DNA of 64,000 nt, taken from positions 537,188-601,187 of the forward strand of contig NZ_LYPC01000022.1 of the NCBI RefSeq assembly GCF_001700435.1. Reading direction: 5' to 3'. The notes beneath the pieces were generated by a model. The model was not told where the DNA came from, did not search any database, and was given only the letters and a program-made list of their open reading frames with translations. Positions 40,614-49,051 of the stretch are shown here, one piece after another. The DNA is from Paenibacillus pectinilyticus (lineage in GTDB: Bacteria; Bacillota; Bacilli; Paenibacillales; NBRC-103111). How positions within the stretch are numbered: the first letter of the stretch is position 1; the number at the start of each line of letters is the position of its first letter. The translations under genes were made by a program, and so were the position numbers.

Positions 40614-41885
40614 ATGCAGCCTATGAATACAAGATCCAATTCTAAATTAACTACACTGGTACTAGGTGTTTTGGCTGGACTAGTTGTCGTATCTATTATT
40701 TTATTTCCGGACAAAGCTTTCCAATCTTCTCTCGAAGGGCTTACCGTTTGGTGGAAGCTCGTCTTTCCTGCTTTGATGCCTTTTCTTATCATGGCCGAGC
40801 TATTGATCGGCTTTGGTGTCGTTCAAGGCACAGGCGTTCTCTTGGAACCGCTGATGCGCTTGATCTTTCGCCTGCCAGGTGTGAGCGGATGGGCACTGGC
40901 CTCCGGCTTTATTGTAGGGTTTCCTGCCGGCGCTAAAATTACTGCATCCCTGCGCGAAAAAAACCTGCTTTCCCGTACAGAAACAGAGCGTTTAACGGCT
41001 CTTTCCCATGTATGCAGCCCCTTATTCCTTATCATGGTGGTCGGCATCGGGTTCTTGCACAGCGCCAAGCTAGGGATTCTACTTGCGATTATTCACTACA
41101 TTTCCGCGATTATAACGGGATTCTTGATGCGATTGGGTAAAAAGCCCGTTGCCGCTGAACCGAAGACGGTCAATTTAATGCAGGGAGATCCCTCTACGAT
41201 ATGGGCTTCAGCTCTTACAACCATGCGTAAAGCCTATTGGGATGACGGTCGTTCCTTCGGTAAACTGCTCGGTGATGCCGTGGCTAATGCTGTACAAACC
41301 CTTATGTTGATCGGCGGGTATATGATGATTTTCTCCGTGTTGATCAACGTGATTTCGATCACTCATTTTGCTGATATTCTGCGGCCCTTCACGCAGTTTC
41401 TACTGAGCTTTATGAACATTTTCACAGATACTACGCCTCATTGGATCAAAGGCTTAATGGAAGTTCACCTCGGTGCCTACTCGTTCAGTCAAGCTAACGA
41501 TCTCCCGCTTCTCCCGCAAATGGCGCTGCTTAGCACATTTCTTGGCTGGGGCGGTCTATCCGCCCACGCACAGGTCGCAGGCTTTCATCAGAAGACGGAT
41601 GCACGCTACTTGTTTTTCTTACAGTCGCGTGCCCTTCACGCTGTTCTCGCCTTATTCACGACCATTGTGCTATGGACGCCTCTGCAAATGCTTTTCATGG
41701 ATTCCGAACCTAGCTTTCTTTGGTTGGACAAATCCTCAGGAGAGGCCGCGGCATCGTTTCCTGTGAACGGCGAATCGGCATGGGGCCTGTGGGGACCAAT
41801 GCTGACGCAATTCCTTTTTATTTTCAGCCTCATGCTGCTGATTTCGATTAGCTTACGCCTTTTCCAGAAGAAAACGGTGAACTAA
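40614..41885 (+). CDS. ylbJ: Sporulation integral membrane protein YlbJ
   Basis: YlbJ is a nucleoside-recognition-domain membrane protein needed for spore cortex formation in Bacillus. The product (423 residues from ATG 40614, seven bases after GAGGTG; an ATG at 40590 is also open) has about eight membrane segments, a first Gate domain with PALMPFLIMAELLIGFG, the glycine-rich ASGFIVGFPAGAKI, and a second half repeating the pattern (LSTFLGWGGLSAHAQVAG). It is divergent from the YlbL-type protease. Confidence 0.93.
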   Translation: MQPMNTRSNSKLTTLVLGVLAGLVVVSIILFPDKAFQSSLEGLTVWWKLVFPALMPFLIMAELLIGFGVVQGTGVLLEPLMRLIFRLPGVSGWALASGFIVGFPAGAKITASLREKNLLSRTETERLTALSHVCSPLFLIMVVGIGFLHSAKLGILLAIIHYISAIITGFLMRLGKKPVAAEPKTVNLMQGDPSTIWASALTTMRKAYWDDGRSFGKLLGDAVANAVQTLMLIGGYMMIFSVLINVISITHFADILRPFTQFLLSFMNIFTDTTPHWIKGLMEVHLGAYSFSQANDLPLLPQMALLSTFLGWGGLSAHAQVAGFHQKTDARYLFFLQSRALHAVLALFTTIVLWTPLQMLFMDSEPSFLWLDKSSGEAAASFPVNGESAWGLWGPMLTQFLFIFSLMLLISISLRLFQKKTVN

Positions 41886-41953
41886 CTTTTTTATAAAATA
41901 GTGATTGCATGGTTAACGCAAGTAGGACAAAGTTCCTTTAGACCATCTGCTTC

Positions 41954-42457
41954 TTAGGTCTGAGGGAACTTTCTTCTTAACTCCTCTTCCACCTCGGCAG
42001 GCACCAGTTCTTCAACAGGCCCATGGAATTTCGCAATTTCTTTGACGATGCTGGAACTCAAATACGAAAATTGCGGCTTCGACGTCATAAAGAACGTCTC
42101 TACATCTGGGTTCAACTTGTGATTCGTTGACGCCATCTGCAACTCATATTCAAAATCAGAAACAGCCCTAAGCCCACGAACAATCAGACGCACATTCCGA
42201 GCCTTCATATAATTTACCATCAAATCTCGGAACCCATCAATCTCCACATTAGGAAGATCTGCGGTCACTTTCCTAAGTAACTCAATCCGCTCTTCCAAGC
42301 TAAATAACGCATTTTTGGATGTGTTGTTGAGTACCGCTACAATTAGCTTATCAAACACCTTCGCCGCTCTATGTATAATATCAAGATGGCCGTATGTAAC
42401 CGGATCAAAACTTCCTGGGTATACCGCAACTGTTATCCCGTGTTCTTGCCTCATCAT
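41954..42457 (-). CDS. coaD: Phosphopantetheine adenylyltransferase
   Basis: CoaD makes dephospho-CoA from phosphopantetheine and ATP. The protein (about 167 residues from ATG 42457, nine bases after AAGGAG) has the nucleotidyltransferase motif [13 protein letters not shown] (HxGH variant T-Y-G-H) near residue 15 and the second motif [13 protein letters not shown]. An in-frame ATG at 42487 overlaps the rsmD stop (ATGA) but has no ribosome binding site. It is coupled to rsmD upstream. Confidence 0.95.
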   Translation of the reverse strand: MMRQEHGITVAVYPGSFDPVTYGHLDIIHRAAKVFDKLIVAVLNNTSKNALFSLEERIELLRKVTADLPNVEIDGFRDLMVNYMKARNVRLIVRGLRAVSDFEYELQMASTNHKLNPDVETFFMTSKPQFSYLSSSIVKEIAKFHGPVEELVPAEVEEELRRKFPQT

Positions 42458-42483
42458 GCCCCTCATCTCCTTCGCTGACTCAC

Positions 42484-43047
42484 TCATATTGATGCGTTGT
42501 CGCGTTTATATATGGTTACAGCTGTATCTCCATAGTCCGCTCTGCGCTGCTGTTTAAATCCACTTATCGTGTCTTGCAGCACATCTTTCGCATCGTGTTC
42601 GACCACAATCGTCGCATCCGCGTCAACAATGGCTTGTTCCTCCATCATCGTCATCAACTCTGCGATTCCTTTCATACGATACGGGGGATCTAGGAAAATA
42701 AGTTGAAATTGTTCCGCCCGCTTCGCCAACACCTTCACGGCTCTCGACGCTTCCGTTCGGTATATCTCCACCTGATCTTTCACACCTGCTACTTGTACAT
42801 TGTGCTGTATGGTGTCGATGCTTTTCTTCTCGATATCAATAAATACCGCCTTATCCATACCTCGGCTTAGCGCTTCAATTCCTAACCCGCCTGTGCCTGC
42901 GAACAGATCAAGTACCTGTCCTCCGTCAAAATAAGGTCCGATCATACTGAAGATCGCTTCCTTCACTTTATCTGTTGTTGGCCGTGTGCTTGTACCGGGT
43001 ACAGCCTTTAACGACCGGCCTTTGGCCGTGCCTGATATCACTCTCAT
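42484..43047 (-). CDS. rsmD: 16S rRNA (guanine-966-N2)-methyltransferase RsmD
   Basis: RsmD methylates G966 of 16S rRNA. From ATG 43047 (nine bases after AAGGGG) the product is 187 residues: [18 protein letters not shown] at the N-terminus, [18 protein letters not shown]-binding [18 protein letters not shown], and the catalytic LDPPY motif. It corresponds to B. subtilis ylbH; the upstream intergenic region holds the csfG-like RNA on the opposite strand. Confidence 0.96.
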   Translation of the reverse strand: MRVISGTAKGRSLKAVPGTSTRPTTDKVKEAIFSMIGPYFDGGQVLDLFAGTGGLGIEALSRGMDKAVFIDIEKKSIDTIQHNVQVAGVKDQVEIYRTEASRAVKVLAKRAEQFQLIFLDPPYRMKGIAELMTMMEEQAIVDADATIVVEHDAKDVLQDTISGFKQQRRADYGDTAVTIYKRDNASI

Positions 43048-43131
43048 CGTGCGTTTCCCCTTCATGCTGGTTCATTCTTTTGCTATCGTACCACATGGAC
43101 TAATCTGTTACAAAAATTTTATCCCTCCGAT

Positions 43132-43161
43132 GTATAAATTTACCGTAAATCGGTCATCCTT
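43132..43161 (+). promoter_or_regulatory. Candidate forespore (sigma-F/G-type) promoter for csfG
   Basis: GTATA at 43132-43136 and GGTCATCCTT starting at 43152, 15 bases apart, resemble the sigma-F pattern (GYWTA, about 16 bases, GGNRANANTW), with two mismatches in the -10. Transcription would begin just before the first csfG hairpin. Fit by eye only. Confidence 0.4.
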
Positions 43162-43164
43162 ACA

Positions 43165-43287
43165 TTATCGACATCAGAGAATGTCGTAGACAACCGCGGA
43201 GAAGGCTTACGTTTCCCCATAAGCTCTTCGTCCGGTTTCTCCTCTCCCATGAGGCGGCTGCGCAAGCAGTCGCCGTTATTATTTTAT
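43165..43287 (+). ncRNA. csfG: CsfG-like sporulation small RNA
   Basis: Three hairpins in a row on the plus strand: CGACAT/ATGTCG (43169-43186); a long stem AACCG-GAAG-GCTTA against TAAGC-CTTC-CGGTT (43192-43237) with a pyrimidine-rich loop CGTTTCCCCA; and a 9-bp stem with a GCAA tetraloop (43253-43274) followed by a T-rich tail. A second unpaired pyrimidine stretch, TTTCTCCTCTCCC, separates the last two. CsfG, a forespore RNA of endospore formers, is known to lie beside ylbH (rsmD), exactly this position. The G-U pair and GNRA loop work only on the plus strand. Confidence 0.72.
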
Positions 43288-43440
43288 AGGACAGTTTTCA
43301 GAACCCGTTGATATATTAAGGAATTATGTATATAACAATTCTAAAAAAATGAGTAGTACAGGCTCTCCATAATCGTTTAAGGTACCATTAGGATACCAAA
43401 CGAAAAAACTTAATCCTATTACATCTAAATTAAACACAAA

Positions 43441-43468
43441 AAAAGCCCATGTAACTCCTTGGGCTTTT
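43441..43468 (-). terminator. Bidirectional terminator in the 43.29-43.58 kb gap
   Basis: AAAAGCCCA and TGGGCTTTT flank a 10-base loop; T-rich sequence follows on both strands. It lies about 115 bases after the stop of the RCC1-repeat gene. The rest of the gap (43288-43582) is A/T-rich with a 40-odd-codon open minus-strand frame that lacks a usable start and overlaps this hairpin; I see no gene there. Confidence 0.8.
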
Positions 43469-43582
43469 ATTTATTTTAGGTGTTTCATCAAGATTTTGAG
43501 GGTCTATCATTATTTTCCCGGAAAATGTGACGCAATATATTCCATATAGCCCATAATACCTGAGCTGAGGGGTTAAACATAT

Positions 43583-45121
43583 TTATTTAGTTTTAATAAA
43601 AACTGTCTTTGAATTTTCTTCCCAACTAACCTTAGCTCCAAAGGATTCTACTATAAATCGCGCGGGGACTAATGTCCTTCCCTCAATAATCAATGGTTCT
43701 GAGTCTAGTTTTGTGCTCACTCCATTTACATAAGCAATATCGCTACCTACTTTGAGTTTAATGACTGATTGTCCTTTGGTGGCCGTTACTGTTAATGTAT
43801 CCTCATCCCATTGAATATCTGCCCCTAGTGCCTCAAAGATTTTACGCAAGGGCACCATTGTGTTTCCTTCGATAATAATAGGGGGTTGATCAAACTCCAG
43901 TTCTTTATTATCCAACTTCACAATTATTTGATCTTCTTGTAATACTTCAGAATCATAACTTTTTATCCAAACTGGTACCGTCCTATACCATTTCGTACCA
44001 TCCCCAACATAACCATTTCCCCATGACCAGAGAGTATGATCCGCTTTTAAAGCCATCGATTTAAAATCAGTTCCAGAAGCTGCAATTTTTTTTATTCTTG
44101 TTAAACCCTTTACTTGAACAGGGACAATACTATCTTCATAAGAACCTATTCCAAGCTGTCCACCTGTATTTGTTCCACTAGCCCAAACTGTTCCATCACT
44201 TTTCAAGAGAAGAGGCCCTCCTGCACTTGCTTGTACAGAGACGACATCCTCAATTCCTTCAAGTAATTGAGGTTTTGAATGATCAGCAGTATCTTTCCCA
44301 CCAACTACTGCCCCACTCTCACCATTTGAGCCCCAAAACCAAACTTTTCCATCTTTCTTTAGGCCATACGAATATTGTCCTCCAGCTGCAATTTCTGTAA
44401 TGTCACTAAGTCCGTCGACTTGAACAACATTTCCATGTGAAGGTATCCATACGGTACCATCTTTCTTTAAAGCAACCATATTTCCCCAACCTAGAGAGAC
44501 AGAAACTATATCGGAGAACTTTTTAAGTTGGGTAGGGACAATATAATTGGCAACCCTTCCATCAGCTTTACGATAGTAGATCCCCCCCCAAGCCCAAAGG
44601 GTACCATCATTTTTAACTGCATAACTTGTGTTCCAATCTGCTGCGATAGCAACCACATTGGATAGACCTATTGCTTGCACTGGTATATCTTTATCTGCAC
44701 TTTTTATTGTTTCATAGGTTTTTGGATCAAAAACAGATTGGGTTCCATCGCCTAGTTGACCATCACCATTGCCACCCCAACCCCAGACTGTACCGTCTTT
44801 CTTCAAAGCTAAAGAGAATCCATGGCCTGAGGCGACAGCAGTGACATCTGAGATGCCTTTAACTTGTTCCGGGACCATAGTAATACCTGCATTCTCTGCA
44901 TCTTTTATGTTTGATGTTGGCTTTGAAGCACTATTTCCACTCCATGCCCAAACCGTTCCATCTTGTTTAACTGCAAGGCCAAATGCGCCAATTTCTGACC
45001 AACCAACTTTAGCATCATTTTCTGATGATTGGGAATCAGCATTAACTAAAGTACTTACTGAGAAAGAGTAGATAAGCACCGAGACTAGTAGGGTTTTTAT
45101 TAGCTTTTTTGTTACTTGCAT
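43583..45121 (-). CDS. Secreted RCC1-repeat protein with C-terminal stalk (copper amine oxidase N-like) domains
   Basis: A 512-residue exported protein. A signal peptide (TLLVSVLIYSFSVSTLVNA, cleavage near residue 28) is followed by about seven RCC1-type blades, each with ALKKDGTVWxWG-like units (for example SLALKKDGTVWGWGGNGDG), likely folding as a beta propeller. The C-terminal 125 residues hold the stalk-domain signature twice (MVPLRKIFEALGADIQWDED and LVPARFIVESFGAKVSWEEN), used in Paenibacillaceae for surface association. GGAGG precedes ATG 45121. Ligand and function are unknown. Confidence 0.85.
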   Translation of the reverse strand: MQVTKKLIKTLLVSVLIYSFSVSTLVNADSQSSENDAKVGWSEIGAFGLAVKQDGTVWAWSGNSASKPTSNIKDAENAGITMVPEQVKGISDVTAVASGHGFSLALKKDGTVWGWGGNGDGQLGDGTQSVFDPKTYETIKSADKDIPVQAIGLSNVVAIAADWNTSYAVKNDGTLWAWGGIYYRKADGRVANYIVPTQLKKFSDIVSVSLGWGNMVALKKDGTVWIPSHGNVVQVDGLSDITEIAAGGQYSYGLKKDGKVWFWGSNGESGAVVGGKDTADHSKPQLLEGIEDVVSVQASAGGPLLLKSDGTVWASGTNTGGQLGIGSYEDSIVPVQVKGLTRIKKIAASGTDFKSMALKADHTLWSWGNGYVGDGTKWYRTVPVWIKSYDSEVLQEDQIIVKLDNKELEFDQPPIIIEGNTMVPLRKIFEALGADIQWDEDTLTVTATKGQSVIKLKVGSDIAYVNGVSTKLDSEPLIIEGRTLVPARFIVESFGAKVSWEENSKTVFIKTK

Positions 45122-45474
45122 GAATTAAATTTACCTCCAGTTACAAAATATTGTAGTATTTCAGAACAAATAATTTGACCATGGAAAACTTTCAACGTCG
45201 AAGGACATTCCCTCTCTGAAAAAGTCCATGTAGAACATCCCACTAAATATTACCATGTAAATAAATCTTTAGGTATAATTTTTGAAGATTATTGTACTTT
45301 TAGCAGATCCTATCCAACTTCAGCGCACGTCATTTCCTATTCATCTGCTCACAAGTCATAAGCTTTGATCCACTAGCTGCCACACATCGCCGTATCGCGT
45401 CTCAGCGTGAAAAATGATGTTATTTGAAGAAGTATCTACGGAGCAATACCTCTAAATGAATTACTGGTATATTG
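45122..45474. other. 353-base gap with a degenerate coding-like remnant
   Basis: No intact gene. The RCC1 gene's upstream region occupies the first 100 bases, without a clear promoter. Around 45360-45450 the minus strand has a 31-codon open stretch of normal codon use (reading HAETRYGDVWQLVDQSL near its end) with no start codon, bounded by stops; base composition there is higher in GC than the rest of the gap. It looks like the leftover end of a decayed gene or mobile element, but I do not recognise it. Confidence 0.4.
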
Positions 45475-45920
45475 CTATTTAACAAATAGCCTCTTTAAAA
45501 GCGTTCTCTTTTCCTCTTTTATTTCTTCAATTGTTATATATTTTTGTCCATAAGTGTTTTGTATACTATGAATTCCTAACTTAAGCGACTGTAATAATAC
45601 AATAGCCTCTCGACTTCCATTATTATCTTGAAGCTTAGGTAAAATGAATTTAGTGAAGTTACGTTTCACTTCAGAATCAACTTGATCGTTGGTTAGTTGT
45701 TGAACTGAGTTTACTGAGTTTACTGTGTTTATTACTAAGGAGGAAACTCCAGCTGCGATTATATCGAGACCATATTGCGTAAAACCAGTTTCACCTCTTG
45801 CTACAAAACCGTACAAATATTTTTAAAGTTATAGTAAAATGTCACTACAAAAGGATTATACTCATCAGTTTCATAATCATTTATTGATCTTTGAATTTCA
45901 ATTTCGTTAGAAAACTCCAT
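45475..45920 (-). pseudogene. Frameshifted Prp-like (ribosomal-processing cysteine protease family) gene lacking catalytic residues
   Basis: Reading from ATG 45920 (MEFSNEIEIQRS) the frame runs to a strand-like VVTFYYNFK and stops after 39 codons. The downstream frame continues YGFVARGETGFTQYGLDI and ends at 45475 with Prp-like helices (LLQSLKLGIHSIQNTYGQKY). One extra base in the A5 run at 45820-45824 would join both into one 148-residue protein. In Prp the corresponding segments carry a catalytic His (GHA) and Cys (DIVCAGVS); here they read GET and DIIAAGVS. A TTG at 45816 could start a shorter product. Decayed pseudoenzyme or a sequencing error in the homopolymer. Confidence 0.65.
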
Positions 45921-45941
45921 ACTTTCATCCCTCTTCTTATA

Positions 45942-46652
45942 CTATCTATATCTTGCAAACGTTGAAATAACTCGATCGAAAGCATCATTATTTTCATCAC
46001 TGTATTTACTTTTTTCAATAAATACTTCAACCGTGAAATATTCATCTGAATTATTACTTTCTATGAAAACCATCTTAATTCGAGCATCTGATTCTTCGCG
46101 ATCAATATAAGTCCCTTTTAAATCCCCTACATATATCTCTTTCATTTCTATAATTCTTGAATGCTTTTTAAGTTCTTCGATTTTTCTTGAAATATTGTCC
46201 TTAAATCCGTATTTGTCAATTGTTGTTGTCTCAAACTGTACACCCATATACCAATTGCTGTATATTTTCTTAACATCTGTAATATAAGTTGGACTCCATA
46301 GCCCATCGATACTAATTTTAACTCCGCTTTTATCTGTAGTATTAGCAAGTACAATTGAATCCTTTTCTAACGTTGCTGTTCTTGACTCCTCATCCCACTT
46401 TACTTTCATCCCTGTTGCTTCCGCCACTGATCGTATTGGTAGATATGTACTTCCATTGTAATTAATAGGCTCTAATTTATTTCCTTCTGAATCCTTTAAA
46501 GCAAAATCAGTACCATACAATTTTATTTTGATACTATGATCTAGATATGCAGAAATGGACTCTAATACTGAATCTGCCTTTGCACCGAGTGAACCTCCAA
46601 GAATAAAAGCCAAAGTAATTGAGGATATAATAGCATTTTTTTTAAGTTTCAA
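45942..46652 (-). CDS. Secreted protein with one copper amine oxidase N-like (stalk) domain
   Basis: A secreted protein with a stalk domain near its N-terminus (YNGSTYLPIRSVAEATGMKVKW in frame) and an uncharacterised C-terminal half rich in charged residues. I prefer the TTG at 46652 (MKLKKNAIISSITLAF, signal peptide ending near AKA, 236 residues) because AAAGGAAG lies at ideal spacing; an ATG at 46724 overlaps the upstream lipoprotein stop (ATGA) and would add 24 residues before the signal sequence. It lies between the lipoprotein gene and the frameshifted Prp-like gene, probably in one transcript. Confidence 0.75.
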   Translation of the reverse strand: MKLKKNAIISSITLAFILGGSLGAKADSVLESISAYLDHSIKIKLYGTDFALKDSEGNKLEPINYNGSTYLPIRSVAEATGMKVKWDEESRTATLEKDSIVLANTTDKSGVKISIDGLWSPTYITDVKKIYSNWYMGVQFETTTIDKYGFKDNISRKIEELKKHSRIIEMKEIYVGDLKGTYIDREESDARIKMVFIESNNSDEYFTVEVFIEKSKYSDENNDAFDRVISTFARYR

Positions 46653-46720
46653 TTTAATCTTCCTTTTTAGTTTAATAAATAAATTAATCTCTTCTTGTAA
46701 ATCACGTTCAATCTGCACTA

Positions 46721-47935
46721 TCATTTATCAAAAATCATGCTTGATACCTCACCAGTTGAACGGTCCAACTCCAACCAGTCAGCAGTCGCTGTATGCTCGT
46801 CATCTTTATCATTACGTACTATTTCATAGATATGGATAGTAACCGTTTTATTATCGCTGTGATCAACCTCTGTCTTAAATATTGAACCAATATTGTCAGA
46901 ATTACGTTTATTATTAGAAGTTGACGTAGCACCCTCAATACCAGTAACGATGTAAAATGCCTCGGCATCTGTAAGTTTAAATTTATCTGGTTCACCCACT
47001 GTTCGATCACCATTATCAAATCTTTTCATTTCTAACTCAATGAATCGATCAGCATAATCTTTGTGCAAGAGTTGATAAATTAATTCTGGAGAAGCTTTTA
47101 AACTTTCTAGCTTTTTAAGAATTTCCTGACTTTTGTGACTATTTACTTCACCTAAGACATCAAAGATTTGATTTGAAGTATCATAAAGTACCAATGACTC
47201 AGCAACAATTTGAGTGCGGTTTATGCTACCTTTAGAACGAACCAATAAAACTTTCTGTGTCTTGTTTATATTATAGGTTAGTACATCTGTAAATCCATGG
47301 CGATACTGATCTCTGAGCTTTAACTTTTCGTATAGTGTTCTCAAAAAAGGAGCATCATCAACACCAGAGTTTTTCAAGTAAAACGTACCTTTAGGCTCTG
47401 CTCCTGCCCCACCAAATCCCTCGCCAGGATAGTCAATCGTAAGAGTGTAATCCGTAAATGAAATGGTGACTATTTTATACTGATCATTTAATAGCACAAA
47501 GTTTTTTCCATCGTAGGTAAAATCAGAGTCAATTTCACCGATATTATGACCAAACCCATGAACAACAGAAACATTTAAATGATATTTATTAGTGGATATT
47601 TTGGTAACTTCTGCCGTACCTGAGTTCAATGGATTGGACCAAGGATATATATAAGTTCCAGTAATAACTTTATCCACGTCTGGCAAAGTTTTATTTGAAT
47701 TTATTACTTCGGTGGGTTGTACTGAAACTGTTGGAGATGGAAGCGTCGATGGAGTAGACGTTTCAGTTTGAATTGTTGGAGTAACAGTTGGAGATGGCTT
47801 GGGTGTTTCCACAGTTTCAACTCTTTCTTTTGGAACTATCGTGTTACTAGGCTGTTCCTCCTCTCCACCTGTAGAATTTTGATTATCACAACCAATAACC
47901 AATGCTAAGATAATTAAAATGAAAATACGTTTCAA
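46721..47935 (-). CDS. Secreted lipoprotein of unknown function
   Basis: A 404-residue predicted lipoprotein: signal peptide MKRIFILIILALVIGC with the lipobox cysteine at residue 16, a Thr/Pro/Ser-rich spacer (about 30-80) as in surface-exposed proteins, then a globular region of about 310 residues that I do not recognise. The start is a TTG at 47935 seven bases after GGAGG. It heads a leftward group with the stalk-domain gene and the Prp-like pseudogene. No catalytic motif stands out. Confidence 0.75.
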   Translation of the reverse strand: MKRIFILIILALVIGCDNQNSTGGEEEQPSNTIVPKERVETVETPKPSPTVTPTIQTETSTPSTLPSPTVSVQPTEVINSNKTLPDVDKVITGTYIYPWSNPLNSGTAEVTKISTNKYHLNVSVVHGFGHNIGEIDSDFTYDGKNFVLLNDQYKIVTISFTDYTLTIDYPGEGFGGAGAEPKGTFYLKNSGVDDAPFLRTLYEKLKLRDQYRHGFTDVLTYNINKTQKVLLVRSKGSINRTQIVAESLVLYDTSNQIFDVLGEVNSHKSQEILKKLESLKASPELIYQLLHKDYADRFIELEMKRFDNGDRTVGEPDKFKLTDAEAFYIVTGIEGATSTSNNKRNSDNIGSIFKTEVDHSDNKTVTIHIYEIVRNDKDDEHTATADWLELDRSTGEVSSMIFDK

Positions 47936-48128
47936 GTCAATTCCTCCAAATTTAAAATTAATTACTAACTATATCAATTTTGTATATTTATAACAGTCCA
48001 TTTAGCCCTTCAAAAATACGTAAATGACCTCATCACCTTCATTATATAAGTTGCACCCCTGGTAAATGTTGGATCGAATTTTATCGTAACATAAAATAAT
48101 AATTAATATGATTAAGAATACACAAAAA

Positions 48129-48147
48129 CCTATCCTAAAAGGATAGG
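48129..48147 (-). terminator. Second terminator downstream of the acyltransferase gene
   Basis: Perfect CCTATCCT/AGGATAGG stem with a 3-base loop, followed on the minus strand by TTTTTG. With the hairpin at 48209 it makes a double terminator in the 334-base gap before the lipoprotein gene. Confidence 0.7.
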
Positions 48148-48208
48148 CCGTCCCACTTTGAAACTATCTACACTATTGGACTAAGACCATTATCATTTAC
48201 AACATCAA

Positions 48209-48244
48209 AAACCTGTAAGCCTCAACTCGAGACCTTACAGGTTT
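48209..48244 (-). terminator. Terminator after the acyltransferase gene
   Basis: AAACCTGTAAG and CTTACAGGTTT form an 11-bp perfect stem with T residues following on the minus strand, 26 bases after the stop at 48270. Confidence 0.85.
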
Positions 48245-48269
48245 TCTTCATCCTCTTTTTCTCCACCCT

Positions 48270-48803
48270 CTACACCCTCTCATAAACCTTCAACCACGAA
48301 AACTGATCTTTATTTCTATACACAAATTCCACATCTATATATACCGGATACACGTAATCCCCCTTATAGAACATTTTTTCTCCCAATTTCTCAGAAGGTA
48401 CTTTATACACAACACGCAATGCTCGGTACAACAAGGGATCAATTAAGGCTATGTAATAGTTAACCCGATTCGTCTCCCCATAACAAACCATGGCTGAAAG
48501 GAGTCGATCTAAGTTTTTACCACGGTGTTCGTTCAAAATGGCTACTTTATCCACTTCAATAGTCGTGCGACTGTGTTTAATTTTATCAACATGATGAAAA
48601 GGGAAAATTGCATTAATTTCTGAAAGATGGCTAAATGCTTTAAATTCTATGGAACCTATTTCGTCATTTTGATCATTTCGAATTAAATAGCGATCGACCT
48701 TTCCTTCGGAATACTCCAGTTCGAATCCTTTCTCCTCCCAGGACCGGGTCCAGATTTCATCAAAGCGTTGTAACTCTAGCACACTCTCTACTTTTTTGAA
48801 CAT
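48270..48803 (-). CDS. GNAT-fold protein, possibly N-acyl amino acid/autoinducer synthase-like
   Basis: A 177-residue protein (ATG 48803, five bases after GGAGG). The pattern VDKVAILNEHRGKNLDRLLSA, then YYIALIDPLLYRALRVVYKV and a closing VYPVYIDVEFVY strand, fits the GNAT fold and looks closer to FeeM/LuxI-like acyl synthases than to classical acetyltransferases, which would show a Q/RxxGxG/A motif. Substrate unknown. It stands alone, with two terminators downstream and a terminator-like hairpin about 100 bases upstream. Confidence 0.6.
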   Translation of the reverse strand: MFKKVESVLELQRFDEIWTRSWEEKGFELEYSEGKVDRYLIRNDQNDEIGSIEFKAFSHLSEINAIFPFHHVDKIKHSRTTIEVDKVAILNEHRGKNLDRLLSAMVCYGETNRVNYYIALIDPLLYRALRVVYKVPSEKLGEKMFYKGDYVYPVYIDVEFVYRNKDQFSWLKVYERV

Positions 48804-48903
48804 GGATACCTCCATTTATTATTATAATTTGGTATATTTATACATTAACATTAATTCCATTTAATGGGAATATACAAGTCTTTTAGTTATTGTAAAAGAG
48901 AAA

Positions 48904-48935
48904 ATAGCACCAAGGCTCATCTGCCCTGATGCTAT
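48904..48935 (-). other. Terminator-like hairpin upstream of the GNAT gene
   Basis: On the minus strand ATAGCATCAGGG pairs with CCTTGGTGCTAT through 12 positions including two G-U pairs, followed by TTTTCTCTTTT. On the plus strand the two G-U pairs become mismatches. No minus-strand gene ends here, so it either belongs to a leader of the GNAT gene or ends an unseen transcript. Confidence 0.5.
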
Positions 48936-48955
48936 ATGAAGTTCATGTTGAGAAC

Positions 48956-48985
48956 TTGATTGCCTCTTCCATTTTATGCTATAAT
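48956..48985 (+). promoter_or_regulatory. Sigma-A-type promoter for the 56-residue gene
   Basis: TTGATT (48956-48961) and TATAAT (48980-48985) with an 18-base spacer, 66 bases before the ATG at 49052. Confidence 0.65.
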
Positions 48986-49051
48986 CAAAAAACAAGAACA
49001 TATATTCCCTTTATTTTACATTCATCCTACAGCCAGAAAAGAAGGTAAGTT

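Noticed and set aside
43141..43287. Minus-strand 36-codon frame (starting MGEEKPDEELMGKRK) across the csfG hairpins
   Set aside because: No ribosome binding site before the ATG; the hairpins, G-U pair, GNRA loop and T tail point to a plus-strand RNA, whose conservation would create an apparently conserved frame on the other strand. Ribosome profiling could overturn this.
43288..43440. Open minus-strand frame reading FFVWYPNGTLNDYGEP
   Set aside because: No usable start codon with a ribosome binding site, and its upstream end falls in a terminator hairpin.
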